In this document: positions 12,481 to 23,864 of the stretch, one piece after another
Layout: every line of letters begins with the position of its first letter
Numbering within the stretch: the stretch's first letter is position 1
Origin: Chionomys nivalis
Lineage: Eukaryota > Chordata > Mammalia > Rodentia > Cricetidae
Length of the DNA stretch: 64,000 nt
Assembly (NCBI RefSeq): GCF_950005125.1
Contig: NC_080106.1
Coordinates: 20,416,001 to 20,480,000, forward strand
Reading direction: 5' to 3'
Notes under the pieces: generated by a model
What the model saw: only the letters and a program-made list of their open reading frames with translations
Databases searched by the model: none
What the model was told of the DNA's origin: nothing
Program-made: the position numbers and the translations under genes

Positions 12481-13317
12481 TGGTATTTGATTAATGCTGA
12501 ATGAAAATAGAAGTCTGGCTCTCTTGCTTTATTTATTGTTTTTAGATTCCAGTCCACACTTCTTGCTCCTCCACACTATTTTAATGCAGATACAAAGATT
12601 ATTACTAATCCAGCTCTGAGGGACGTTACTTTGAGAGTCTTTCTTCTCTTTTCTTTTTTTGGTTTTTCAAGACAGTGTTTCTCTGTGTCCTACAATTAAT
12701 TCTCTTTGTAGACCAGGGTGGCTTGAGATTCTTAAGTTTCAAATTTATCTAACTCACCCTAATAAAGATGAGTCACTGACTGATTTCAGTTTTATTGGAA
12801 CATTATTCCTCTGGATGAAGCAAAAACATCCCTTATAGCCAATAAATGAAGTTAAATTGAAGATCTGATTTTTCTATTAACAAGATTAGGAGGCATTTTC
12901 ACTGAAGGAGGAAGGAGTGTGAGACAGGGGTACTGTAGTGCAAGTTGGCCTAGAAACTACAACAATCTTTGTACTGAGATTACAGATGTACACCACCACA
13001 CCTAAAAAAAAGTAGCTGGTTTTAATAATACATTTTAATTAATTCAATACAAACAACTTATTATTAAATGGATAATCAAGATAAAAAATGAAAAAAAATG
13101 CACTATCTTCTAAATCAAGTATGTGTTACATAGAGTAATTCAGAGTTGATACGAATCCACTGTCTAACATCTACAGCTTGCTTCTAATTACTAACCAAAT
13201 AATACAGTCCTTAAGTATAAATGCTGTAGGAACAGAAAGAGTAAGATACCTTACAATTTACAGATTTATTTGAGGCAAATTACTGATCTTGTTTCCCTCA
13301 TTTAAAAATAAAAACAG

Positions 13318-13785
13318 ATGCTGGGCGGTGGTGACTAAGCTACAGAGAAACCCTGTCTCGAAAAACCAAAATAAATAAATAAACAAACAAACAAACAAAC
13401 AAACAAACAAACAGTAAAACTGGGCGTGTGTCACACACCTAGTCCCAGTAACTGTGGGTGGTGGTGGCAGGAAGACTGGGAATTTGTGATCATGCTCTTA
13501 GGGCAAAGGGAGTTCTAGGGCAACCTGGGCTTAAAAAAAAAAAAAGGTTAAGCAGTTAAGCACGGAAGCTCCTAACAATCCTAGCTAGCAGGAAGAAAGG
13601 AACTGAGAAAGCCGAGGAATAGCTTTGAGTTCAAGGCCAGTTTGTGACACCACAAACTGAGACTCAACCTCAGAATTCCGCCCCTCCCTAGTCAGGCACG
13701 GTAAATACGGCTCTCTGAGTTTAATGTCAGCCTAGTCTACAGAGCTAGTTCCAGGACAGCCAGAGCTACACAGAGAAACACAAAA
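13318..13785 (+). mobile_element. Internally deleted B1 with (AAAC)n tail, and old B1s
   Basis: The B1 at 13318-13375 joins ggcggtggtgac directly to taagctacagagaaacc, losing its middle, and is followed by AAAT/AAAC repeats to 13412. Degraded B1 copies at 13420-13530, 13560-13660 and 13692-13785. Confidence 0.8.
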
Positions 13786-14128
13786 GAGAAACAATAAGTG
13801 CTATTATCAATATCTCTATTACTAACACTGAGCAGTGTCTTGTATACAGGATCAGTAAACAATTGCTGACAGATAAAAAATAAATTACCTAAAAGCCATT
13901 TTAATAGCTTTTTAAGACATAATCTTGAGCGTTTGAGCTGTTTTGTTATTATTGCTGCTTACATTTGTCTTTAGCAAAATATAAATGTAGAAATTCCTCT
14001 TTTGAACTATTCAAGGGTATTATTTCCTTCTACAGAACAGTAAATTATTAACAACTATATGCTATAGAGCATTCTCAACAAGAGACTTCTTCAGGGCTTG
14101 CTGGGAATGTCAGTGCTGTTTTACAGGT

Positions 14129-14232
14129 AACTCAATTATCTGGAGGAGAATATTTACCTCATTATCTGGAGGAGTATCTATCTCAATTATCTGGAAGGGA
14201 CTCTTTATCTCAATTATTTGGAGAAGAATTTT
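14129..14232. repeat. Imperfect 26-29 bp tandem repeat, about 4 copies
   Basis: The unit is roughly ctcaattatctggaggaga plus a short A/T part; it recurs four times with substitutions and length changes, ending in a partial ctcaatttgga. Older than the other arrays here. Confidence 0.75.
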
Positions 14233-14261
14233 TAACTCAATTTGGAATTAAAAAGCCACTG

Positions 14262-14965
14262 GGAGGCAGTGACAGGCAGATCTTTGTGAGTTTGAGGCCA
14301 GCCTGGTGTACAAGAGCTAGTTCCAGGACAGGCTCCAAAGCTACAGAGAAACCCTGTCAACATTTAGGAGGCTAAAGCAAGAATATTTCAAGTTTTTAAG
14401 ATTAGCCTGGGTATATAGAAAATCTATTGAAAAAACATTCCAGTTCTGGGCTTTATTTAGAAACCCAGTTAGCAGACGCAGCACAAAAAAATGCAGCAGG
14501 CCGAGGAGAACCCCCTTGAGCTGCTGACGTACATGAACAATTTCTGATAAGATAATATTGTATATTTTACTATATTGTACCTATTTAGCATAATATAACT
14601 ATGCACATAAACTTATGAATTTCCATATGTCTTCACTCAAAGCAGAGTTAAATACATAGTCCTTACTTAAGGGTAAAAAAAAATTTTTCCCAGTCAGTAC
14701 TAGAGATTGAATCCATACTTCCACCCAAATATTTAACATAGTTTTGTGTTCATTTCTCTGCCCTAAAAGAATTTAGCATCACCAGTCAGAGGTGACGCAC
14801 ACCTTTAATCTCAGCACTACGCATAGATATGAGATGACTAGAGATAAGCACAGACAGAGGCAGGTGGATCTCTGAGAGTTCGAGGCCAGCCTAGGCTACA
14901 GAACAAATACCAGGAAAGCCTTTAAAGTTTGTCTCGAAAGAGAAACCCTGTCTCAAGGAGAAAAA
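14262..14965 (+). mobile_element. B1 copies
   Basis: 5'-truncated B1 at 14262-14360 and a diverged, longer B1 at 14785-14965 that contains an insertion near its middle. Confidence 0.8.
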
Positions 14966-14997
14966 AAATAGTATTTTTATGACATTAACACTTTTTC

Positions 14998-15374
14998 TTT
15001 TAATTTATTTTGTATGTATTGCTGTGAAGGTGTCAAATCCCATGGAACTGGAGGTATCGAGAGTTGTGAGCTGCCATGTGGGTGCTGGGAATTGAACCCA
15101 GGTCCTCTGGAAGAGCAGCAAGTACTCTTAACCACTGAGCCATCTCTCCAGGCCCCTTAAATACTCTTATATAGCTGCTTGTTGTTGTTGTTGTTGTTGT
15201 TTTAAATATTTATACATACAACATTCTGTCTGTGTGTATGTCTGCAGGCCAGAAGAGGGCACCAGACATCATTAAAGATGGTTGAGCCACCATGTGGTTG
15301 CTGGGAATAATTGAACTCAGGAACTTTGGAAGAGCAGGCAATGCTCTTAACCACTGAGCCATCTCTCCAGCCCC
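14998..15374 (-). mobile_element. B3 and B2 SINEs, minus
   Basis: B3 at 14998-15156, a (TTG)n run at 15179-15201, then B2 at 15203-15374; both end in agccatctctccag. Confidence 0.9.
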
Positions 15375-15732
15375 TAGCTGCTTCTTGTTTATAGTCTCAT
15401 TTAACTATAAGCAATGGCAGTATCTCAAAGTTCTACTGCTTTCCACAATGACAGGTACATAATGGGAGGTCAATAATGATTTGATTATGTGGTTAAATTG
15501 CTTCCAACCACTGAGTTATCATGAGAGGAAATTTCAAATGATCTTAAACAAAACTACTACATCCTACAGTCAAACAATGTTTGGATTAATTGCTATTTTC
15601 ATTATTCATACCACTATTTTCCTCTGAATGAACAAGAAATCAGGAGACAATTACATATGCAAATCCTAAAAACCATACAATATATGACTACCCAGAATAA
15701 GGTAAACAACTATATTAGTTAGATATATCTTC

Positions 15733-15885
15733 AGTGGGGTAGTGATGACACACACCTTTAGTCCTAACACTCAGGAGGCAGAGGCAGACAGATTTCTGAG
15801 TTCAAGGCTAGCCTGGTCTACAAATCGAGTTTCAGGACAGCCAGGACTGTTACACAGAGAAACTTTGTCTTGAAAAACTAGCAAA
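15733..15885 (+). mobile_element. B1, plus
   Basis: Moderately diverged full-length copy. Confidence 0.85.
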
Positions 15886-15930
15886 CAAACATCTTGAGAG
15901 TTGAGAATCAGTGATAAACGAGCTTGCTTA

Positions 15931-16280
15931 GCCGGGCGGTGTGGCGCACGCCTTTAATCCTAGCACTCGGGAGGCAGAGGCAGGCGGATCTCTGTGAGTT
16001 CGAGACCAGCCTGGTCTACAAGAGCTAGTTCCAGGACAGGCTCCAAAACCACAGAGAAACCCTGTCTCGAAAAACCAAAAAAAAGCCGGGCGGTGGTGGC
16101 GCACGCCTTTAATCCCAGCACTTGGGAGGCAGAGGCAGGCGGATCTCTGTGAGTTCGAGACCAGCCTGGTCTACAAGAGCTAGTTCCAGGACAGGCTCCA
16201 AAACCACAGAGAAACCCTGTCTCGAAAAAAAAAAAAAAAGAAAAGAAAAACCAAAAAAATAATAATAATAAAAAATAAAA
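15931..16280 (+). mobile_element. Two B1 elements head to tail within one duplication
   Basis: B1 at 15931-16083 and B1 at 16085-16245 with tail to 16280. The pair is flanked by gagcttgctta (15920-15930 and 16281-16291); I see no separate duplicate between them. Confidence 0.9.
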
Positions 16281-16335
16281 GAGCTTGCTTAACATGGAGG
16301 ACGCCCTAGGTCTAGTAACACACATACACATTCTC

Positions 16336-16350
16336 TCTCTCACACACAAT

Positions 16351-16422
<72 letters not shown>

Positions 16423-16430
16423 CACTTCCT
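16336..16430. repeat. (CT)n(CA)n compound microsatellite
   Basis: CT repeats (about 16351-16390) followed directly by CA repeats (about 16391-16420), with short mixed edges on both sides. Confidence 0.92.
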
Positions 16431-16495
16431 AGAGCTGTAGATATGGCTAGCATTGCTGGCTGCTTTTGCAAAGAGGCTGACTTAGTCCCTACACC

Positions 16496-16853
16496 TGTTG
16501 GACCCTAGCGTCCAATCACCGAGGAGGAGGAGTCGCCTCAAGAGACCATCTCTCATCACAGCTGATGTAAAAGCATGAGGATTTTATTAATTCTGTCATG
16601 ACAGGGTCTTCGAGCAGTCGGGAGGCTAGAAGACCCTGAATGTCTGGTACAGGCTATTTTTAAAGGGAAAAACCACAGAAGGAAAGGGTGTCTGGGGGTT
16701 GTTTTTTTAACTATTATGATTGGCTTATTCAAAATGGCTACTACCAATAATTGGCTGGAGAGTGGTTGCCAGATCAGATGAGGTAAAGGGAAACTTCTGA
16801 GGGTCACTTTGCCCCTTCCCAGGGACTAAGTCAAAACATCAGTAACTGAGTCA
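16496..16853 (-). mobile_element. Solo LTR of an endogenous retrovirus
   Basis: 358 bases bounded by TG...CA and flanked by a perfect 5-bp target duplication, acacc (16491-16495 and 16854-16858). Read on the minus strand it has LTR parts in the usual order: two CCAAT boxes (ATTGG on plus at about 16724 and 16752), a TATA-like TTTAAAAATA (about 16652-16662) and AATAAA (16588-16583). No internal retroviral sequence is attached, so it is a solo LTR left by recombination. Family not assigned. Confidence 0.8.
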
Positions 16854-17013
16854 ACACCTAAGGGTTATCATGCTCCTATTCAGGGAGATGGAAAGTTCCC
16901 AACATCTCAGTAAGTGCATGCATAGCTGTTATGTCCTTGGTTCCCAGGGGAGGAGGGGAAGTACTGAGAGCTGTCAGAAATGGCTTCAGAATTGTCTTAA
17001 AGTTCTACACACC

Positions 17014-17077
17014 AGGACAGGCTCCAAAGCCACAGTGAAACCCTGTCTCGAAAAACCAAAAAAAAAAAAAAAAAAAA
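17014..17077 (+). mobile_element. 5'-truncated B1 with target duplication
   Basis: Only the last third of B1 (from aggacaggctccaaagcc) plus an A tail, flanked by agttctacacacc at 17001-17013 and 17078-17090. Confidence 0.93.
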
Positions 17078-17084
17078 AGTTCTA

Positions 17085-18040
17085 CACACCTACATTGCTA
17101 CCGACAACTACCTGTAGCTCCAGTTCTAGGGGATCCAAGGCCCTCTTCTGATCTCACTCACTTAACAAAGAAACTAAGTCTCAGAGTGGTAAATGCATGG
17201 TGGCTCCTACCTGCTACAGCAATGTTAAACAATGCATACATAATAAATAAATCTTAAAAAAAAAGGAAGCTGGGTGGTAGTGGCACCCATCGTTTATCCC
17301 AGCACTTTCATGGCCAGTCTACTTTACAAGAGCTAGTTCCAGGACAGCTAGCAGCTAGGGCTGTCACACAGAAAAACCCTGTTACGAAAAACCAAAATAA
17401 ATAAATAATAAAAATGAGATGAAGTAGGATGAGCATGGTAGCGTGCACCTTTAATCCCAGCAGAGGCAGGTGTATCTATTCAAATTCTAGGCCATCTTAG
17501 TCTATACAAAGCTCTAGGTCAGCCAAGTCTACGAAATAACACCCCGTATCAAAACAAAACAAAACAAACAAAAAAAAGGAGTATTGGAGATGTGTCGCAT
17601 TGGTTAAGAATACTTTATTGCTCTTCCCGGAGAACCCAGTTCAGTTCCCAGCACCTACTTACTGTGACTAGAGGCAGTCTGTAACTCCATCTCCAGGATA
17701 TTCAATGCCTCTGGTGTTCTTAGACATATACTTATGTGCAAATATCCAAATACAGACACCCATAATTAAAAATAAATTTTTGGGTGTAGGGGAGGTCCAA
17801 GCCAAGGTCTTACCATGTAACCTTAGTTGGTGTGGAGGTCAACACGCAGACCAGTCTGACCTTGAACTCAGATACCCACTTCCTCATTCTGGGATTAAAG
17901 GAAATTTATTTTTTGTGTGTTGTTTTCTTGTTTTATGAGATAGGGTTCCTCTGTGGTGCCCTGGCTGTCCTAGAACTCTGCCTGCTTCTGCCTCCTAAGT
18001 GCTGGGATTAAAGGCCTGTGCCACCACCTCCCTGTTAAAT
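17085..18040. mobile_element. SINE cluster: B3 and old B1
   Basis: B3-like fragments at 17085-17260, B1 plus at 17270-17400 and 17430-17560, B3 plus at 17585-17780, B1 minus fragments at about 17790-17905 and 17925-18040. Confidence 0.75.
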
Positions 18041-18060
18041 TCTTTAAAAATAAACAACAA

Positions 18061-18580
18061 GCCGGGCAGTGGTGGCGCACGCCTTTAATCCCAGCACTTG
18101 GGAGGCAGAGGCAGGCGGATCTCTGGGAGTTCGAGACCAGCCTGGTCTACAAGAGCTAGTTCCAGGACAGGCTCCAAAACCACAGAGAAACCCTGTCTCG
18201 AAAAACCAACAAATAAATAAATAAATAAATAAATAAATAAACAAACAACAAATAAAGTGGTGGGCACGCCTTTAATCCCAGCACCTGGGAGGCAGAGGCA
18301 GGTGATATGAGAGTTCAATGCCAGCCTGGCCTAGTTCTAGGGCGGGCCCCGGAGAAACTCTGTCTCAAAAAAACAAAATAAAAAGAAATAGATTCCTCAG
18401 AGACTATAAGTACTTGCTGCTGTTGCAGGGGCCTCAATGGAAAGATCACAGCTATCCTAATCTCTAGTTCCAGAGGATCAAATGCCCTTTTCAGATCTCT
18501 GTGGGCACCTGGCATACATATGGTACACATACATACATGGTGGCAAAAACTGATGTACATAAAATAAGTAAATCTAAAAG
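18061..18580 (+). mobile_element. Young B1 with (AAAT)n tail, old B1, B3
   Basis: B1 at 18061-18210 followed by AAAT repeats to about 18256, B1 at 18258-18372 and B3 at 18395-18580. Confidence 0.88.
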
Positions 18581-18775
18581 AAGAAAATTTTTGACAAAGG
18601 TGGCAGAATGCTAAAAGACACCCAAAGTTGCAGGTATACAAACACATACACCAAACACAATAGAGTTAATGGCAGTACTGGCCAAAGGGCCAATGCACTT
18701 TTTGTGCTGTTCATGGAGCCAGTTCAAATAACAGGAAAATATAACTAATTCTATTTTGATAATAAAAATCCGGGT

Positions 18776-18970
18776 TGGGCTGGAGAGATGGCTCAGCGGT
18801 TAAGAGCATTCCCTGCTCTTCCAAAGGTTCTGAGTTCAATTCCCAGCAACCACATGGTGGCTCACAACCATCTGTAATGAGGTCTGGTGCCCTCTTCTGG
18901 CCTTCAGGCATACACACAGACAGAATATTGTATACATAATAAATAAATAAATAAATATTTAAGAAAAAAA
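18776..18970 (+). mobile_element. B2 SINE, plus
   Basis: Full-length with an AAAT-rich tail. Confidence 0.93.
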
Positions 18971-19057
18971 GATCCGGGTTAATGCGAACTGGGATTTTAG
19001 ATTCACTTCATTGCAGAAATTCTCTTCATGATAGACCCAGACTAGTAATTATTTTTT

Positions 19058-19250
19058 AAGTGTTTTTAAAAATAATTTTTTTAATTTTATGAGCAGTGAT
19101 TGGTGTTTTGGCTGCATATATGTCTGTGTGAAGGTGTCAGATCCCCTTGAACTGGAATTACAGACAGTTGTGAGCTGCCATATGGGTGCTGGGAATTGAA
19201 CCCTGGTCTTTGGGAAGAACAGTCACTGCTTTCAACTGCTGCCCCCCAGA
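19058..19250 (-). mobile_element. B3 SINE, minus
   Basis: Runs from an A/T-rich tail to tttcaactgctgccccccag; moderately diverged. Confidence 0.85.
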
Positions 19251-19660
19251 CCAGTACTTAATTTAACATTACCTGATATTGTTAGTCTGTCTGCCTGAGA
19301 AGTCAATACTGTTTCGGTGTACAGAAGCTGCTACTCAATTGTTTTTGATAGCAAAGGAAAGATTCTTGTACTAGATTTTGTATCTATTGATACACACGCA
19401 GCATCTTCAACAGTTACATACTAATTTCCCTAGCTGCAAACAGTAGCATGAATTGTAAACTATATGGTCTCTCAGTCTGAGAACTTGCTACACATCAGCT
19501 TCACCCCGACAATAAGACAACACTACTTGTTGCAGCCTATTTCTCAATTAAGACAACAAAATAACACTAAAGCACCTCACAAGACTACCAAAAATGTTAA
19601 TTAGATAAAGATAGTATGATCTAGGTATACAGTCAAGTGAATGACTAAGAACAGTTAACA

Positions 19661-20150
19661 GGCCAGATGTGGTGGCACACACCTTAATCCCAGCACTCTG
19701 AGGCAGAGGCAGCGGATCTCTGTGAGTTTGAGGCCAGCCTGGTCTACAGAGTGAGTTCCAGGACAGTCAAGGCTACAGAGAAACCCTGTCTCAACAGCAA
19801 CAAACAAATCGGTTTAACATCTAGGTCTGGTGTTTCAGGCCTATAAAGTAAATTCAAGACCAACTAAGGCTATAAAATGTGAGTTCTAGGACAGCCTCAA
19901 AATTAGAAAGAGAAAGTAAAAAAAGTGCCAGAAATGTATAGTGGTAGGGTTTGTGCCTGGCAAATAAAATGCTCTGGGTTCAATCCATAGTACTGGGACA
20001 ATTAACAAAATACTCACCTACTGAGTCTGAAAGTGGCTTTAAATAGCCAGGGGTGGTGGCTACTTAATCCTAGCACTCTCTGAATTCAAAGTTAGCCTGA
20101 TTAGATGAGTTCTAGGCCAGCCAGGGCAACACAAGAAGACCCTGTCTCAA
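19661..20150 (+). mobile_element. B1 copies and ID-like fragment
   Basis: B1 at 19661-19805, a degraded B1 at 19850-19920, an ID-like piece at about 19930-20005 and B1 at 20050-20150. Confidence 0.75.
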
Positions 20151-20387
20151 AAAGGAAAAGTTTGTAATCCTGAGATTTTACTTTCTGCTCATTATAAAAA
20201 AGAGCCCATCTTAAATAAATACAAAGTATTTATAAAAAGGTGTAGATAGTAGCTCACAACTTTTATGAGATTAATATATTCATAAATGGAACTAAGAAAC
20301 ACTTTTAAGTATTACAGACACACACTGAAATACTTGTAAATAAAATGACATCTGGGGTACGCTTTAAAATATCAGTCTCAAGATGGG

Positions 20388-20875
20388 TGGTGGCGGCGCA
20401 CACCTTTAATCCCAGCACTTGGGAGGCAGAGGCAAGCACATCTCTGTGAGTTCGAGGCCAGTAAGGACCATTATACAGAGAAACCCTGTCTCAAAAAACC
20501 AAAAGAGTTCAAGACCAGCTAGGTCTGCAGAGTGAGAATTGTGGAGAGTTTGTCTTAAAAAAAAAAAAAAAAAAAAAAAATCAAGTGAGCTGGGCGCCTT
20601 TAATCCCAGCACTCAGACAGAAGAGGCAGGCGGATCTCTTGAGTTTGAAGACAGCCTGAACTACAAAGTGAGTCCAGGACTTCTAGTCTTCAAGCCATGA
20701 GAACCATGTAAGATTCCTGTCTTGGAGCCCAGCACACGCCTTTAATCCCAGCACTCGCAGAGGCAAAGGCAGGCGGATCTCTATGAGTTTGAGGCCAGCC
20801 TGGTCTACAAGAGCTAGTTCCAGAACAGGCTCCAAAGCTGCAGAGAAACCCTGTCTCGAAAAACCAAAAAGGTTC
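20388..20875 (+). mobile_element. Three adjacent B1 copies
   Basis: B1 at 20388-20575 (with an inner rearrangement and a tail of more than 20 A), 20590-20680 (truncated) and 20727-20875. Confidence 0.85.
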
Positions 20876-21300
20876 CTGTCTTGGGAAAAAACAAAACAAT
20901 TGAACATCAGAGATAAGATGTCAAAGATCCATGGTAGCATGCTCTGCTCAGCAAGTGATGTCCATCATTTATATTAAGATTTGGCTTAGGGGGACTCCAA
21001 TTTACGTAACACTCCCTTCCTCTGAACACAGCATCACATCCATCAATTAGTCATGCTCTGCCAGCTAACAGTATTTTCTGTGGTCCAGCACTCAAGTAGG
21101 TAGTCTGGAACATCACAAAGACAACACGAAATGTAGTTACCAGCCATCGGAGTTTATCCTGACAGAAGAAAAAATTATTTTACTGAAACAGCCTTACTGG
21201 GAAATGGAAATCTAAAAAAAAAAAAAAACCAGTGTAGACCAGTGACTACATTTTCAGACCAGTGTAATTTTCCTTATCCAAACTAATCTAAGAAAAAAAT

Positions 21301-21885
21301 AGCCGGGCGGTGGTGGCGCATGCCTTTAATCCCAGCACTTGGGAGGCAGAGGCAGGCAGATCTCTGAGTTTGAGACCAGCCTGGTCTACAAGAGCTAGTT
21401 CCAGGACAGGCTCTAAAGCTACAGAGAAACTCTGTCTCAAAAAAACAAAAAAAAAGAAAAAACGTATCACTAAGTTAAAGACTCCAAAGACTCTCATGTG
21501 CCTCTACATGCTTTTACATGTATGACAGAACCGTCCAGTGCTCCTGGTAGGGGAGGGCTCCACAGCTCCATAATTGGCATTCTTTGCTACTTTCCCCTCA
21601 TAAGAACCCATTTCTACAACAATCCAGTAACAATGTGACCAATATTAGGATCTTAGCTTAAAGGAACAACATCTATTAAGTATCCTCAAAAATCAAATAG
21701 AAAATTCCAAAAAGTTTAATATAGTTACGATTTTGGCTATAGCTGAGCAAATGTCTTTAATTCCAGCTCTCCAGAGGCAGAGGCAGGCAGAGTCTGAGGC
21801 CAGCTTGGTCTACAGAGCGAGATGATCCTCAATAGCCAAAGCTACAGAGAAACCCTGTCTTGAAAAACTAGATAGATAGACAGAC
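21301..21885 (+). mobile_element. Young B1 and old B1
   Basis: B1 at 21301-21450, nearly consensus; older B1 at 21738-21870 with GATA/GACA repeats to 21893. A degraded B1 minus is at about 22040-22160. Confidence 0.88.
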
Positions 21886-22211
21886 AGACAGATAATTTCT
21901 TTTTGCTTCTAGTCTTCAAGCTACATATAAGAACCATGTATGACTCCACATTTTTGGTGGGTCTGGTAACTCTTTGGCTCTTGTATGTCTTTTCCTCTTC
22001 TGACTTACCTTTCTTTTTTGTATACAGTCTTAAAGTTGCCCTGCTGACTTGGAACCCTCCACTTGTACCACACTAGCCTCAAACTCAGAAAAAGATCTGC
22101 AAGCCTCTGTCTCTCAAGTGCCAGGATTAAACAATTGGGTACACCATCCAGAAGGTATATAATACTAAATAAAGCAAGACTAGCAAATGTCTACAAACCA
22201 CTGGGGGCGTC

Positions 22212-22447
22212 ATGGGCTTGAACAATCCCAAACGAAATGATTCACACCTGTCAACCTTTGGAACTAATTCTATTTATCTAAAATCCCAAACGAAATGGGC
22301 TTGAACAATCCCAAACGAAATGATTCACACCTGTCAACCTTTGGGACTAATTCTATTTATCTAAAATCCCAAACGAAATGGGCTTGAACAATCCCAAACG
22401 AAATGATTCACACCTGTCAACCTTTGGAACTAGTTCTATTTATCTAA
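22212..22447. repeat. 83-bp tandem repeat, about 2.8 copies
   Basis: Copies start with atgggcttgaacaatccc at 22212, 22295 and 22378, exactly 83 bases apart and nearly identical. Each full unit also contains the motif atcccaaacgaaatg twice, so the array holds an inner duplication. It lies in GLG1 intron 1, less than 1 kb from exon 1. Confidence 0.92.
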
Positions 22448-23435
22448 ACATTGGAAGAAAGTATTTCTACCAATATGCACTCATGTCTGCAGCTCCCATG
22501 GAAAAGAAGTTATCAATGTCTTTTACTGAAACACACCAAGCAATATCAGATCTGGAACTCATTAATAGGTAGTTAAAAATTGTTCAAACCAGGTGAAGAT
22601 GTTCAGTCAGGGGAAGATGCCTCCAGTAGGCAGCCAGCCTGGGCAACATAGCAGATGTCTCCAAAACAACTAAGACTTCAGAAAGGCCCCACAACGCAAT
22701 CAGAAACACCGCATATTTATTATAGCTTCAAATGATGCAACTTTCTCAGGCTTTAGGGTTCCAAGCGACATGAAGGAGTAGCCTAAAAATGAGGCTCTTT
22801 ACAAACTGACCATAGGAAGTGAGGACAAAAAAAAAATTATAGTTTCAGCACCAGGTAAATAAGGATTTACCAATTACAAAGAAATGTGGTTAAAAACAGT
22901 AAATCAGCGCTTGACTACATACACACTAGAAGAGAACCCAGGTCACCTAATCAAGTATCTACTGCTAAATAAACAGCAGATTTATCTTTTAACAGTTTAA
23001 CTATGCCGACCATCTTTCACGCTGAAATGCACTGCTACAAACTGCCGAGGTCGAAAGTCATAGGAAAATCCTACCCTGCTTTTCGGCAAGAAGCCACTCT
23101 GCATAGAGCATCACACAAAAGACAGGAGCGCAAACAGAAAGAAACACGCTCCTAGGCCTTCGCCTGCCGAGGCCGTGAGCCCAGGTCTCGATCGCAGAAC
23201 ACCGCCGACAGGGAGCGAAATAAGGGCTCGGGGAAGGAAGGAGCAGCGGTAGGATCCACTTGCCTGACCGAAGGCACCCGGGAGTGAGGGGCAGCAGAGA
23301 CAGAGGCGCGAGCACAGCCCGGAAGGAAAAAGAGCGAGGCAAGCTGCAGCCCGGCGTCCGCGGCTTCCAGGCCGGCGACACCCTCCGGCCCACACCAGGC
23401 TCGGCCCTCCTCCCAGGCCCGTCCCACCTTCTCAC

Positions 23436-23864
23436 CTCCCGCACGTCCTGCAGGCACTCGAGCACCGCCAGGTTGTTGCTCCAGGTGTGTTTGGGGCACA
23501 CACGGGTCACGTCTTCCCTGCAGGACTCTTCCTCCGCCAGCTTCCAGCCTCCGCCAGTCCCACCGGGCCCCGCTCCACCCCGCCGGGCCGGGGGCCCGCC
23601 CGCCGGGAACGGAGGCTGCTGTTGCTGCTGCTGCTGCTGCTGAGGCGGCTGAGGCTGCTGCTGCTGCTGCGATAACTGAGACAGCTGAGGCTGCTGCTGC
23701 CCCGCCGGGCTGCCGCCTCCAGCTTGCCCTAGCAAAGATGCAAAATTGGCCCCCAGACCCTGGCCCTGGCCGTGGCCGTTCTGGGCCCCGGCTGCAGCTA
23801 GCAGCAACAGCGGCAATGCCGCCGACAAGCGAAACATCCTCCGTACACGTCCACACACCGCCAT
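23436..23864 (-). CDS. GLG1: GLG1 coding exon 1 (residues 1-143)
   Basis: GLG1 is a type I membrane sialoglycoprotein of the medial Golgi that binds FGFs, E-selectin and TGF-beta family precursors. The exon encodes 143 residues in phase 0. Residues 1-27 form a signal peptide with a hydrophobic core (L-P-L-L-L-L-A-A-A). Residues 56-83 are glutamine-rich, with nine Gln in a row at 75-83. From about 107 the first cysteine-rich repeat begins (C115, C123, C137), ending at the sequence LAVLECLQDVRE, which matches mammalian GLG1. The start has a strong Kozak context (A at -3, G at +4). The donor is GGGAG|GTGAGA at 23435. Only the N-terminus of a protein of about 1,170-1,200 residues is in the window; the remaining exons lie at lower coordinates, outside it. 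Confidence 0.96.

Larger units (their letters stand above)
1..23435 (-). other. GLG1: GLG1 intron 1, 5' part
   Basis: This stretch lies downstream of the GLG1 exon 1 donor on the minus strand. None of the minus-strand reading frames resembles the known second exon of GLG1, so I read all of it as intron 1, continuing beyond the window. It is filled with B1, B2 and B3 SINEs, simple repeats and one solo LTR, listed separately. Stretches without a clear repeat (for example 3130-4180, 11210-11420, 12740-13310, 15376-15730, 19256-19660, 20880-21300, 22450-23050) show no exon or RNA gene that I can recognise. Confidence 0.85.

Noticed and set aside
22378..22572. 64-codon open frame
   Set aside because: It begins in the 83-bp tandem repeat and has no homology; the frame is a by-product of the repeat.
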